NCBI GenBank assembly: GCA_014238905.1
Contig: JABAAE010000004.1
Coordinates: 103,839-167,838 of the forward strand
DNA length: 64,000 nucleotides
Origin: Planctomycetota bacterium
GTDB lineage: Bacteria; Planctomycetota; Planctomycetia; Pirellulales; Pirellulaceae
Direction: 5' to 3'
Shown: positions 30,501-38,469 of the stretch, one piece after another
How positions within the stretch are numbered: the first letter of the stretch is position 1
Layout: the number at the start of each line of letters is the position of its first letter
Program-made: the position numbers and the translations under genes
Notes under the pieces: generated by a model
Databases searched by the model: none
The model's input: only the letters and a program-made list of their open reading frames with translations
Told to the model about the DNA's origin: nothing

Positions 30501-31309
30501 ACATCAAGGCTTGGGAATCCCTTATCCGGCTCTACCATGCCGAAGGACCATATAAAGGAAAATGGTGGGGAACCCGCCCCGACACCAAAGGCCCTTATTA
30601 CGACCGAATGAAATGGTCTGAATCAGATCGTATTGAACAGTTTCTTAAAACAGAGCTGGTTTCCATGAATGAAAAAACTCGAGCCAGCGTGGTCCAGCAG
30701 CTCACCCGTCACCAAATCAAACTGGCGGGCATGGACGCCTTAGTCAAAAAAATGGCGGCAAAAAATGGGGGAACAAAGAATTCCGCAACCGTCAAAATCC
30801 CCGATTTTGACAAAAACAACCCCCAGCAATTGGGGAACATACCCTATCAAACCGCCCTTCAGAAAACGACCCAAATCAAGGGAGATCTGGCCGATGGTGC
30901 CAAAATTTTCCAACAGCAGAGTTGCGGTGCCTGTCATACGGTTAAAAAAGGTGCCGAAGCAGTCGGGCCGCAGTTGCTTGATATTGGCAAACGGTACAAA
31001 CGTCACGAGTTGGTTGAATCAATCCTTCAACCCAACGCGAAAATCGCTCAGGGATTTGCAACTCAAATGATATCGACCGTGGATGGCCTTCTTTTGACAG
31101 GATTTGTCACCCGAGAAGCTGGCAATGAAGTTGAAATTCGAACTGCCCAGGGAAAATCAATTGTCATTCAGAAAGCGGACATCGAGGCTCGAAAGGAATC
31201 CAAACAATCGGTCATGCCGGCAGGTCTAGTCAATAATCTGACCGCCAAACAACTCGCTTCGCTACTAGCTTATCTCGAATCGCTCCAGACCAACCCCAGC
31301 GGTAACTGA
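27506..31309 (+). CDS. ThuA / F5-8 type C / PVC-type dehydrogenase / HEAT / cytochrome c fusion protein
   Basis: The 1267-residue secreted protein starts with a signal peptide ('[20 protein letters not shown]'). In order it has a ThuA-like domain (about 30-255, '[14 protein letters not shown]', '[11 protein letters not shown]'); a discoidin-type F5/8 C domain (about 270-405, '[10 protein letters not shown]', '[20 protein letters not shown]'); a PVC-type sorbosone/glucose dehydrogenase-like beta-propeller (about 430-765, '[20 protein letters not shown]'); HEAT-like helical repeats (about 780-1060); and a C-terminal cytochrome c domain with CGACH at 1140-1144. This kind of multidomain protein is common in planctomycetes and is thought to take part in oxidation of sugars in the periplasm. 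The true substrate is unknown. The ATG at 27506 is used, three codons after an in-frame TTG. Confidence 0.9.
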   Translation: [1267 protein letters not shown]

Positions 31310-31369
31310 TCGGGAATTCCAATCATGGCCGCCGCCGTCCTTCGACGCTCCGCCAACGGGCAAACCGCT

Positions 31370-31413
31370 CTCCTTCGTCCAGTACAAACCGGACGAAGGA
31401 GGCGATGATTTTT
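31370..31413. terminator. Strong hairpin terminator between convergent genes
   Basis: CTCCTTCGTCC (31370-31380) pairs perfectly with GGACGAAGGAG (31391-31401), an 11-bp stem with a 10-nt loop, and a T5 run follows a few bases later. It lies 60 bp after the ThuA-fusion stop and before the convergent gene at 31496. Confidence 0.65.
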
Positions 31414-31495
31414 CCTCCGCGGCTACGAATCGAAAACAGGCGCAATCTTTGTTTCGGCGCACGTGTACCGCCGGTAAGTCGATTGAAAACGCCCG

Positions 31496-32005
31496 TTATT
31501 GCTCCTTGTTTTCGGCTGGCTCAGACAGATTCTCGCCGCCCGCAGCCTGATTCTTGAGCTTCATTTCTGGTCGCACCGGCACACGGTTCAGGTTGTCGAT
31601 CCGGCGGAAATCCACCGCTGCATAAAGCTTGGGCAAACAGTTGCCTCGTTTTTTGATTTGGTACTGAATCTGTTTGGTATGTCGGTTCCAAAGCATCTCT
31701 TCAACAGTACCGGTAAATGCCTGATTCTTCCCAAATCGCGAACAGACTTCCACCAAATCGCCGAGGCGGTAACCCTCAGAAGGGACACCAAGCCACATCG
31801 ATGGTAGCACTCGTACCTGGTGGTGACCGTAGGAAACCAGATTGAAATCATCATCGTGGTCTTCCCTGATAAAGATACGGTTGCCGGGAATCAACTCCTT
31901 GGCAAGGTCAACATCGTCGGGGTGGATCCAACTGTCATCGTCCTCGGGCCACCACAGGAATACTCCGCATTCCGGTTCACGTTTTAGTGGGTATTTTTCA
32001 GGCAT
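31496..32005 (-). CDS. Conserved-looking protein, possibly DUF6960 family
   Basis: A 169-residue acidic soluble protein with no signal peptide. It contains 'FLWWPEDDDSWIHPDDVDLA', 'IPGNRIFIREDHDDDFNL' and 'LGVPSEGYRLGDLVEV', patterns I associate from memory with a planctomycete family of unknown function (DUF6960), which is not checked. The central 'GYRLGDLVEVCSRFGKNQAF' looks like an SH3-like barrel strand pair. The C-terminal 25 residues are polar and probably disordered. The ATG at 32005 is the only good start. It is divergent from gluQ. Confidence 0.6.
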   Translation of the reverse strand: MPEKYPLKREPECGVFLWWPEDDDSWIHPDDVDLAKELIPGNRIFIREDHDDDFNLVSYGHHQVRVLPSMWLGVPSEGYRLGDLVEVCSRFGKNQAFTGTVEEMLWNRHTKQIQYQIKKRGNCLPKLYAAVDFRRIDNLNRVPVRPEMKLKNQAAGGENLSEPAENKEQ

Positions 32006-32221
32006 GACTGTATTGTCGCAAATCTACCGGTCAAGTAAAAGAAAATCCTGCTGGGAACTCGATTTTGTTGTTGAGAGACTGTCTTTTCGAGTCACTTGGG
32101 GTAAAACTACCCAGCTGGATCCTCTGTTTTCAGGTTCATGTTGTCTAAGTCCATCATGGAATGGTCACCAGCGGGAAATTTGGCAACCGAATTTACTCTC
32201 ATTCGGGTCAGGATTTGAATA

Positions 32222-33211
32222 ATGAATCAGACGTTGACCGGGAGACTGGCGCCTTCTCCTACCGGCGCTCAACATATCGGTAATGCCCGAACATTCCTGA
32301 TTGCCTGGCTTTCCATTCGTAGCCGCGGAGGAAAACTCATCCTGCGAATCGAAGACATTGATTCCCCGAGAGTGAAACAATGGGCAATCGATCAAGCCAT
32401 CGAGGACCTCACCTGGCTCGGACTGGACTGGGACGAAGGACCCGATCGACCCGGTCATCACAGTCCCTACCTACAGACCGAGCGAACGTCAGGCTACCGG
32501 TCCATGATCGAAGAACTCAAATCCCAAGAAATGGTTTATCCATGTACCTGTTCGAGATCTGACGTGCTGGCGGCCGCCAGCGCTCCTCATGAATTACATT
32601 CCAAGGGAAAATCATCTTTGGCCGACGCTCCAATCTATCCGAAGCGATGTGCTTACCGGTCTGCCGGAAGGATAGACCAAATCGCAACCCCTTTTTCATG
32701 GAGGTATCGTACCAGCACCCATTCTATTCAATTTCATGATCAGGTTTTTGGTTTACAAAAGACAATTCCAGCTGTCACTCTGGGAGATTTTGTCGTTGGA
32801 AAATCGGACGGATCCACCTCCTACCAGCTGGCAGTCGTTCATGACGACCATGACATGGAAGTCACCGAAGTGCTGCGTGGGGATGACCTGATTCCAAGCA
32901 CGTTCCGCCAGCTTGACATCTACCAGTTTTTGGGCTGGAAACCGCCCCAATTTGTCCACGTACCCTTGGTGGTTGGTGAGGATGGCCGCCGTCTCGCCAA
33001 ACGCCATGGAGATACACGATTGAGTTTTTTGAGAGAAAATCAGGTCTCACCATTGAAGCTAATCGGTTGGCTAGCTGCCTCCTGCGGCTGGCTGGACCGG
33101 CCAATGGAAATCGCCGCCGCGGATTTGTTACCGCTGTTTAATCTCGACGTAATTCCCCGAAAACCGGCTGTTTTTGATGCCCAAGCCCTTGATTTTCTTC
33201 AGGGCCCCTAA
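32222..33211 (+). CDS. gluQ: Glutamyl-Q tRNA(Asp) synthetase
   Basis: The 329-residue protein is a GlnS/GltX-type catalytic domain without an anticodon-binding domain, the defining feature of GluQRS. It has the HIGH-type signature 'PSPTGAQHIGNARTF', 'ILRIEDIDSPR', a Cys pair plus YxxxC ('YPCTCSRSD' ... 'PIYPKRCAY') that fits the zinc site of this family, and a KMSKS-type loop 'RRLAKRHGDTRL'. GluQRS activates glutamate and attaches it to queuosine at position 34 of tRNA-Asp, without acting on tRNA-Glu. Its target tRNA is encoded at 20754. An AGGA lies about 10 nt before the ATG. Confidence 0.9.
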   Translation: MNQTLTGRLAPSPTGAQHIGNARTFLIAWLSIRSRGGKLILRIEDIDSPRVKQWAIDQAIEDLTWLGLDWDEGPDRPGHHSPYLQTERTSGYRSMIEELKSQEMVYPCTCSRSDVLAAASAPHELHSKGKSSLADAPIYPKRCAYRSAGRIDQIATPFSWRYRTSTHSIQFHDQVFGLQKTIPAVTLGDFVVGKSDGSTSYQLAVVHDDHDMEVTEVLRGDDLIPSTFRQLDIYQFLGWKPPQFVHVPLVVGEDGRRLAKRHGDTRLSFLRENQVSPLKLIGWLAASCGWLDRPMEIAAADLLPLFNLDVIPRKPAVFDAQALDFLQGP

Positions 33212-33545
33212 CGAACTTCGGTTTGAATTCAGGTAAACTTTGTCGGCAATCTGGATACAATAAATTTGTCGCGGTCAACTTGCCGATATTCTTTCACGGC
33301 CCTTTTTTTTCAGGTTTAGCGGATAACCGCGATGCTCTTTCCAAAATCGAATGCTGCCAGACTGGGATTGGTGTGTAAGAACTTTTCCACCTGCGTCTGT
33401 TGATCGAATTGCCATCGTCGGCTTTGAAATGCCTCATTGGGGTATGCCGCCGGATTTCCCCAGCTACGGGGATTTTTTCTTCAGCCGATGACCATTCAAG
33501 CCGGTACGTTCCAAAATTGCAGTCAAATCTTTTTCAGAGTAAACA
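33212..33545. other. Intergenic region with a possible gene relic
   Basis: On the minus strand 33316-33480 an open frame without a start codon reads 'NPAAYPNEAFQSRRWQFDQQ' and ends 'LAAFDFGKSIAVIR' and stop. It looks like the end of a real protein but has no upstream part. On the plus strand 33351-33491 a 46-codon ATG frame overlaps it. I cannot say which, if either, is functional. Confidence 0.3.
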
Positions 33546-34511
33546 ATGGCCACCGACTTCCGACTGAAAGAACAGCTACCTGACTTAACTGAACAAATCG
33601 TGGAAACGTATACAAAATGCTCCACGACTCAGTATTTGGGGCATACTCCCCTCCCCCGTTTTGGCGAGGTCATTTCCATCATGGAAGACCTGACCGATAT
33701 CATCTTTCCCGGCTACCGACGGCGTGAGGGACTGCATATCGGCAATGTGACCTATCATGTGGGACAGTTGATCGACGGACTGCATGACAAACTCACTCGG
33801 CAAATCGCCCGTGCCCTGATGCACCAACAGAATATTCGAACCGAGAACAAATGTGCCGAAATGGTGGCCGATTTCGAAGCTCAAGGTCAAGCAATTGCTA
33901 TCAAGTTCCTGGACAAGATCCCGGAATTGCGGCGACTACTCTCGACCGATGTCAACGCGGCTTTTGTCGGTGATCCCGCTTGCAAAAGCCACGAGGAAGT
34001 CATTTTTTGCTATCCAGGCGTTCACGCGATTACTGCTCACCGAATTGCCCATGAACTCTATCGTCTGGAAGTGCCAATCATTCCTCGGATGATCTCCGAA
34101 CATTCCCATGGGGAAACCGGGATCGACATTCACCCTGGCGCTTCGATCGGAGAACACTTTTTTATCGATCATGGAACTGGTGTTGTGATAGGGGAAACCT
34201 GTGAGATCGGCGCCCATTGCAAAATCTACCAAGGAGTCACGCTGGGCGCGATTAGTTTTCCGATGGACGCCGACGGAAGACTGATTCGTGGTGCCAAACG
34301 CCATCCAACGGTGGAAGATCACGTCGTGATTTATGCCAATGCAACTGTACTGGGTGGCAAAACCCTGATTGGGAAAAACTCAATCGTTGGTTCCAGCGTT
34401 TGGCTGACAAAAAGCGTTGAACCCTTTACCACGGTGTTAAATGAAACACCCAAACTGCGTCTCAAGAACGAGGCTCCCGACTTAAACCCCGAACACAACT
34501 ATCAAATTTGA
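33546..34511 (+). CDS. Serine O-acetyltransferase
   Basis: A 321-residue protein with the left-handed beta-helix of SATs: '[20 protein letters not shown]', '[20 protein letters not shown]', '[12 protein letters not shown]' and '[18 protein letters not shown]'. An N-terminal helical domain of about 170 residues precedes it. The enzyme makes O-acetylserine from serine and acetyl-CoA, the first step of cysteine synthesis. Length and N-terminus are closer to the EpsC/SAT type than to the shorter E. coli CysE. No cysK lies next to it. Confidence 0.92.
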   Translation: MATDFRLKEQLPDLTEQIVETYTKCSTTQYLGHTPLPRFGEVISIMEDLTDIIFPGYRRREGLHIGNVTYHVGQLIDGLHDKLTRQIARALMHQQNIRTENKCAEMVADFEAQGQAIAIKFLDKIPELRRLLSTDVNAAFVGDPACKSHEEVIFCYPGVHAITAHRIAHELYRLEVPIIPRMISEHSHGETGIDIHPGASIGEHFFIDHGTGVVIGETCEIGAHCKIYQGVTLGAISFPMDADGRLIRGAKRHPTVEDHVVIYANATVLGGKTLIGKNSIVGSSVWLTKSVEPFTTVLNETPKLRLKNEAPDLNPEHNYQI

Positions 34512-34827
34512 CAGCTTTCCGGTGAGACCAAGGTCAACCGATTTCCTTTTGTCCGGCAATCTGTTACCTCAACCTGAAGAAAAATCCTCACCGTGAGAAG
34601 GAGACGCCAAAACCTGCTCCAAACCGGGAGCGGGTCCAAATTGACGAGGTTAACTGGATATCCCGGAAATGCACGCTTTACCAATAAAACCAAGCCTAGC
34701 GACTGGAAACGGAGCAATCTGTCATCCGCAGTGGAATTCGCCTGAATCGATCAACATGAGCGCCCAAATGAGGCGATGATAATTGGGTACGTTTACGGAT
34801 TCCTTCTTATCGATCATCGTTCTGCCG
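34512..34827. other. Intergenic region before the GumC-like gene
   Basis: These 316 bp contain no gene or clear hairpin. A TTG-started extension of the next gene (34783) is open but is not preferred. Confidence 0.3.
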
Positions 34828-36846
34828 ATGCCTGATTCAAATCGTCACCCCATCAAAAATCAAGATGAGAGAAATCAAGTTGATTTCAAAAAAAAGGTAG
34901 GTTTGCTCATCCTGCCAATCGTCTTTTTTGTCAGTGTGGCGGGCTTTTACATAACAAACTGGAGTTCTGGCTGGCAAGCTTTCCAGACCCTGCAGATCTC
35001 CGCTGACCGACCGCAGGGAGAGCCTGCATCCACGGCTAGTCAGCTCCACATCAGCATTGGTGAAATCGAGTCTGAAGCTCGCCATCTGGTAGCCGATTCT
35101 ACGGTCATGGCAACAGTCCTCAGTTCCCTCAATGCGCCAGAGGATCATCCCTCACCCGAAGAATGGCCGTCTGAAGAAGACATTGCCAAGGCAACGAAAT
35201 CTGTCACTGTCGAATTCTCCGATGCGTTCCAACATTCAAGCAGTTATCAGGTCAAATTATCGGCTGAGTCGGTGTCTGATTTTCGAGCCATCAAAATGGT
35301 CAGACGCCTGACGCTCAAATTGCAAAACCACCTGAACCGCTACCTGAGTCAATCCAAACAAAACATCATCAGCCAATTGGCTGCAAAGCTCGATGTTGCC
35401 CATAAAAATCTACAACAATCCAAGACCCAATTGGACACAATCACCAGAAACCAGGGTCCCTTGTTCGATGAATTGCAATCGACGCACCCTGACGGTATCC
35501 GCGATGGACTGCAGCAGGGGTTCCAATTGGCCGGCGTTATTAGCGACATCCAGTCTACCCATCGTGACCAACAGTCGTTAATCAAGCTGGGCGGCCTCCT
35601 ATCCACAGCGGAAGCTGATCCTGAACAGCTTCTCTTGTTATCCAACCAACAACTGATTGATCAGCCAATGCTTCAACAACTGCACAATCAATTCATCGAA
35701 GAAAAAGCGATGTCAGGTGTCGGTTTGGATCTTTTTTCTCCAGATGATCCTGAATACAAATTGGGTATGCAGAGCGATCAGACGACCCCTCACCAAATCG
35801 TTCAAAAAATTGCGAGCCTGGCCCTGACAGTCACTACGAAAATTTCCGCGAATCGAGATCGATTGGACGGTTTAGAAGAGCAAAAAACAGAGCTGGAATT
35901 CCGCATCGAAAAAATATTTGGCAGCCCAAATGGCTTATTAGAACTAACGCGACAATGGGAACAGCACCAGGCGGACTACGAACAAGCCAGGCTAATTTTT
36001 TCAGATTCCAGTCACATTTTTTCATCGAATCAGACCGGCACGCCAGTGACCATACAGGGCGCTCCGGTAGTCCACCGGCTTACCAACAGACCCTATTCCA
36101 TCCGACTGGTCATGACCGCCGCCGGACTTGCAGGTTTGATAAGCGGCCTAGGGCTGATATTTTTCTCCTCATCCCCGGGAGGTTCTCCATCCCAACGTCC
36201 AGTCCTCTCAAATTCTCCAAGCCAAAGTCAGAGGGATCCGGCCTGGCGGAGAGAGATCTTTGATTCGCAGCAAGCCGCCAGAAAAACTGATTCAGCTAAA
36301 CCGAACGAAGCTTTACCTCAACCGAAACACAATAGCGGCACCCCTGCTAACGCAAACCCACCCTCTCAACCGGTCCCAACCTCCCAGCAAAATAATTCGA
36401 ATTCCAAAATTCCTACCGTGCCGGAGGACCAGCCCTTGATCTTCGAGGAAATACCGAGCACCGGAGAGGTGGAGCAGTCTAACTTGGATCCGCCAACGGC
36501 TGACATGCCTTTCTCGAAGCCTGCCAAACCCCGTTCCGACAAGAACCGTTCCGACAAGAACCGTTCCGACAAGAACCGTTCTGGCGACGAAAAACCAGAC
36601 TCACCAACTCAATCCAATGTCCCTCTAACGGCTAAGCAGAGTGAGTCTCTATCAGCCAAAAGAAGCAAAAGTCAGGCCTCAAAAACCAGTGATCACGATT
36701 CTATCGCTGACCCCATTAGAGCCGAGGTCGCCGCGGAAGTGACAAAACCAGTCGGGAAGATTGATGATCGACTGCAGGAAGAACACAGAAAGAGAATCGC
36801 AGCGTTGTTTGATTCCCAAGATCGACCACTTAACACTCCCTATTGA
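34828..36846 (+). CDS. Wzz/GumC-like inner-membrane coiled-coil protein
   Basis: A 672-residue protein with one membrane helix near the N-terminus ('VGLLILPIVFFVSVAGFYI'), a long helical periplasmic region with coiled-coil character ('ISQLAAKLDVAHKNLQQSKT', 'RDRLDGLEEQKTELEFRIEK') and a second helix near residue 425 ('TAAGLAGLISGLGLIFF'). This is the layout of polysaccharide chain-length regulators, but no kinase domain or other polysaccharide gene is nearby. The last 230 residues are cytoplasmic, rich in Pro, Ser, Gln and Lys, likely disordered, and contain three perfect SDKNR repeats. The ATG at 34828 fits better than the TTG at 34783. The family assignment is by architecture only. Confidence 0.6.
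   Translation: MPDSNRHPIKNQDERNQVDFKKKVGLLILPIVFFVSVAGFYITNWSSGWQAFQTLQISADRPQGEPASTASQLHISIGEIESEARHLVADSTVMATVLSSLNAPEDHPSPEEWPSEEDIAKATKSVTVEFSDAFQHSSSYQVKLSAESVSDFRAIKMVRRLTLKLQNHLNRYLSQSKQNIISQLAAKLDVAHKNLQQSKTQLDTITRNQGPLFDELQSTHPDGIRDGLQQGFQLAGVISDIQSTHRDQQSLIKLGGLLSTAEADPEQLLLLSNQQLIDQPMLQQLHNQFIEEKAMSGVGLDLFSPDDPEYKLGMQSDQTTPHQIVQKIASLALTVTTKISANRDRLDGLEEQKTELEFRIEKIFGSPNGLLELTRQWEQHQADYEQARLIFSDSSHIFSSNQTGTPVTIQGAPVVHRLTNRPYSIRLVMTAAGLAGLISGLGLIFFSSSPGGSPSQRPVLSNSPSQSQRDPAWRREIFDSQQAARKTDSAKPNEALPQPKHNSGTPANANPPSQPVPTSQQNNSNSKIPTVPEDQPLIFEEIPSTGEVEQSNLDPPTADMPFSKPAKPRSDKNRSDKNRSDKNRSGDEKPDSPTQSNVPLTAKQSESLSAKRSKSQASKTSDHDSIADPIRAEVAAEVTKPVGKIDDRLQEEHRKRIAALFDSQDRPLNTPY
36531..36575 (+). 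repeat. Three perfect 15-bp in-frame repeats
   Basis: CCGTTCCGACAAGAA is repeated at 36531, 36546 and 36561, giving a run of SDKNR pentapeptides in the disordered tail of the GumC-like protein. Confidence 0.93.
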
Positions 36847-36855
36847 TGATTACGC

Positions 36856-37281
36856 TCAATTTATGGAAAGGTATGCCTCTTCAAGCAGGTCGGCCTCTTG
36901 GTGGTAGTGATTGAATATGACCTTCAGAAAATTGGTGCTCTGTGTTTTTTGGGTCACATCCAAATCCCATTGAAATACCGACTGCTGCAAGGACTGGGAC
37001 TGGTATAAAGTTTCATCGTTGAGTGCGATCAAGGCAGGTATGAATTGCAATTTCAAACTCAATCGAATCGACGATACTTCTGCCAGACCTGTTGGCCAAT
37101 GAAAGACTCTTTGAAGAACCAAAAATGTCCCGGCAATCGGTTTTGGTGAGCGACAAGGGAATGGCATTTTGCCAGATTCATCGTTTTGAATCGCATCCTT
37201 CAAGGTTTCATCTGAAACCGACACCACTGGATCCACCAAAGAAAAAATTTTCACCCGGTAGAATTGCCAGGGACCACGCAA
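36856..37281 (-). CDS. Hypothetical protein, uncertain
   Basis: A 141-codon minus-strand frame with a TTG start; a GTG at 37254 is another choice. The product reads naturally in places ('SSIRLSLKLQFIPALIAL', 'FNHYHQEADLLEEAYLSI') but I recognise no family, signal peptide or domain, and no ribosome binding site supports either start. It converges with the GumC-like gene 10 bp away and would fill an otherwise empty 550-bp gap. Confidence 0.33.
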   Translation of the reverse strand: MRGPWQFYRVKIFSLVDPVVSVSDETLKDAIQNDESGKMPFPCRSPKPIAGTFLVLQRVFHWPTGLAEVSSIRLSLKLQFIPALIALNDETLYQSQSLQQSVFQWDLDVTQKTQSTNFLKVIFNHYHQEADLLEEAYLSIN

Positions 37282-37414
37282 TCTAATTCTATGAATGTCT
37301 TAACTCCCCATTTGGTGAGGTAAATCCTCCAGGCAGAAACAAGGGCTTGCATGCACTGCCAGGTTTCATCACCAGAAATGACCAGTCCCACTTTTTTAAG
37401 TGAAATGTCGAAAA

Positions 37415-38458
37415 ATGAACAGACGAATTGGAATCAGTCGCCCCGAGGTCATGCTAATCACACTGGTGATCTTCTTGACGATTGGCATCTTGCTTCCCTG
37501 GATTCATAAGATGCGGGGCAAGAGTAGACGATCATTCTGCGAATCACGTCAAATGATCATTGGAAAGGGAATCTTCCTGAAGAGCGTCGATTCGCCATTC
37601 GTACCCGGCTATCGAGAATTGCTAAGTTTCGGAGAGGGCCGCAACGTCGATACAAACTGGGTATTTGCGGTCTTACCCTACATCCATCCATCAGGGACTG
37701 AACTTGCAGAGGAATTAAGACAGAAAACCGTCGGTGATCTTCTTACCAGCCAGAACTTGGAGGAGTTTGCGAATGGTCCTTTCGCGCAAGAAGCGACGAG
37801 ATTGGGTGCGGAGCCTGAACTGGCGGTCCCAACCCCGACATTTCAACTTCCAGAGTTAATCTGCCCCGACAGTGGCAAGCAACCCAACGACACAACGGCA
37901 CAGCCACTTTCATTCGTTGCAAATTGCGGCATGCCGGATTTCAATTCTGAAGGTGATCTTCCAGATCAAAAAAATCCGGAGGTCCCATTTGGACCACCAG
38001 ATCATCTCGCCAATGGCGTATTTTTTGATCAAACCAAGCCAGATCAAAAAATGAATCTTGACTTCCTTTACGAAAATGATGGTATCGAAAACACACTGCT
38101 GCTAAGCGAAAACCTGAATGCCGGTTTCTGCTTTGATACCCACGAATCGAGTATTGGATTCGTCTGGATCGACAGTTTCAAAAATGGAATTGCGGCCAGA
38201 GACGACCAAGCTTTACTAGGCATCAATCAACGCTCTGGAAATCCACCGTCACTTCGGACGGCTCGACCTTCCAGCAACCATCCAGGAGGAATCAACGTCA
38301 CATTCTGCGACGGTTCGACCAAATTTCTCAATGAGAACATAGACTACATTGCGTTTTGCCACTTCATGACTTCCGCGAATCAGGGTGTAAAACGCCCGGG
38401 ATCCAATGATCCCGTACCGCCTCCCTACCGTCTGCCTTCATCACCAGATATCCGCTGA
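37415..38458 (+). CDS. DUF1559-family pseudopilin-like protein
   Basis: The roughly 347-residue protein ends with the DUF1559 signature 'SSNHPGGINVTFCDGSTKFL' followed by 'NENIDYIAFCHFMTSANQG'. The N-terminus has a single hydrophobic helix ('VMLITLVIFLTIGILLPWI') like a type IV pilin stem, but the usual 'GFTLVELLVVIAIIG' cleavage motif of this family is degenerate (GISRPEVMLITLVI), though the Glu at the +5-like position survives. DUF1559 proteins are greatly expanded in planctomycetes and their role is unknown. The ATG at 37415 is preferred to a GTG at 37400. Confidence 0.85.
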   Translation: MNRRIGISRPEVMLITLVIFLTIGILLPWIHKMRGKSRRSFCESRQMIIGKGIFLKSVDSPFVPGYRELLSFGEGRNVDTNWVFAVLPYIHPSGTELAEELRQKTVGDLLTSQNLEEFANGPFAQEATRLGAEPELAVPTPTFQLPELICPDSGKQPNDTTAQPLSFVANCGMPDFNSEGDLPDQKNPEVPFGPPDHLANGVFFDQTKPDQKMNLDFLYENDGIENTLLLSENLNAGFCFDTHESSIGFVWIDSFKNGIAARDDQALLGINQRSGNPPSLRTARPSSNHPGGINVTFCDGSTKFLNENIDYIAFCHFMTSANQGVKRPGSNDPVPPPYRLPSSPDIR

Positions 38459-38469
38459 ACCATCCTGAT

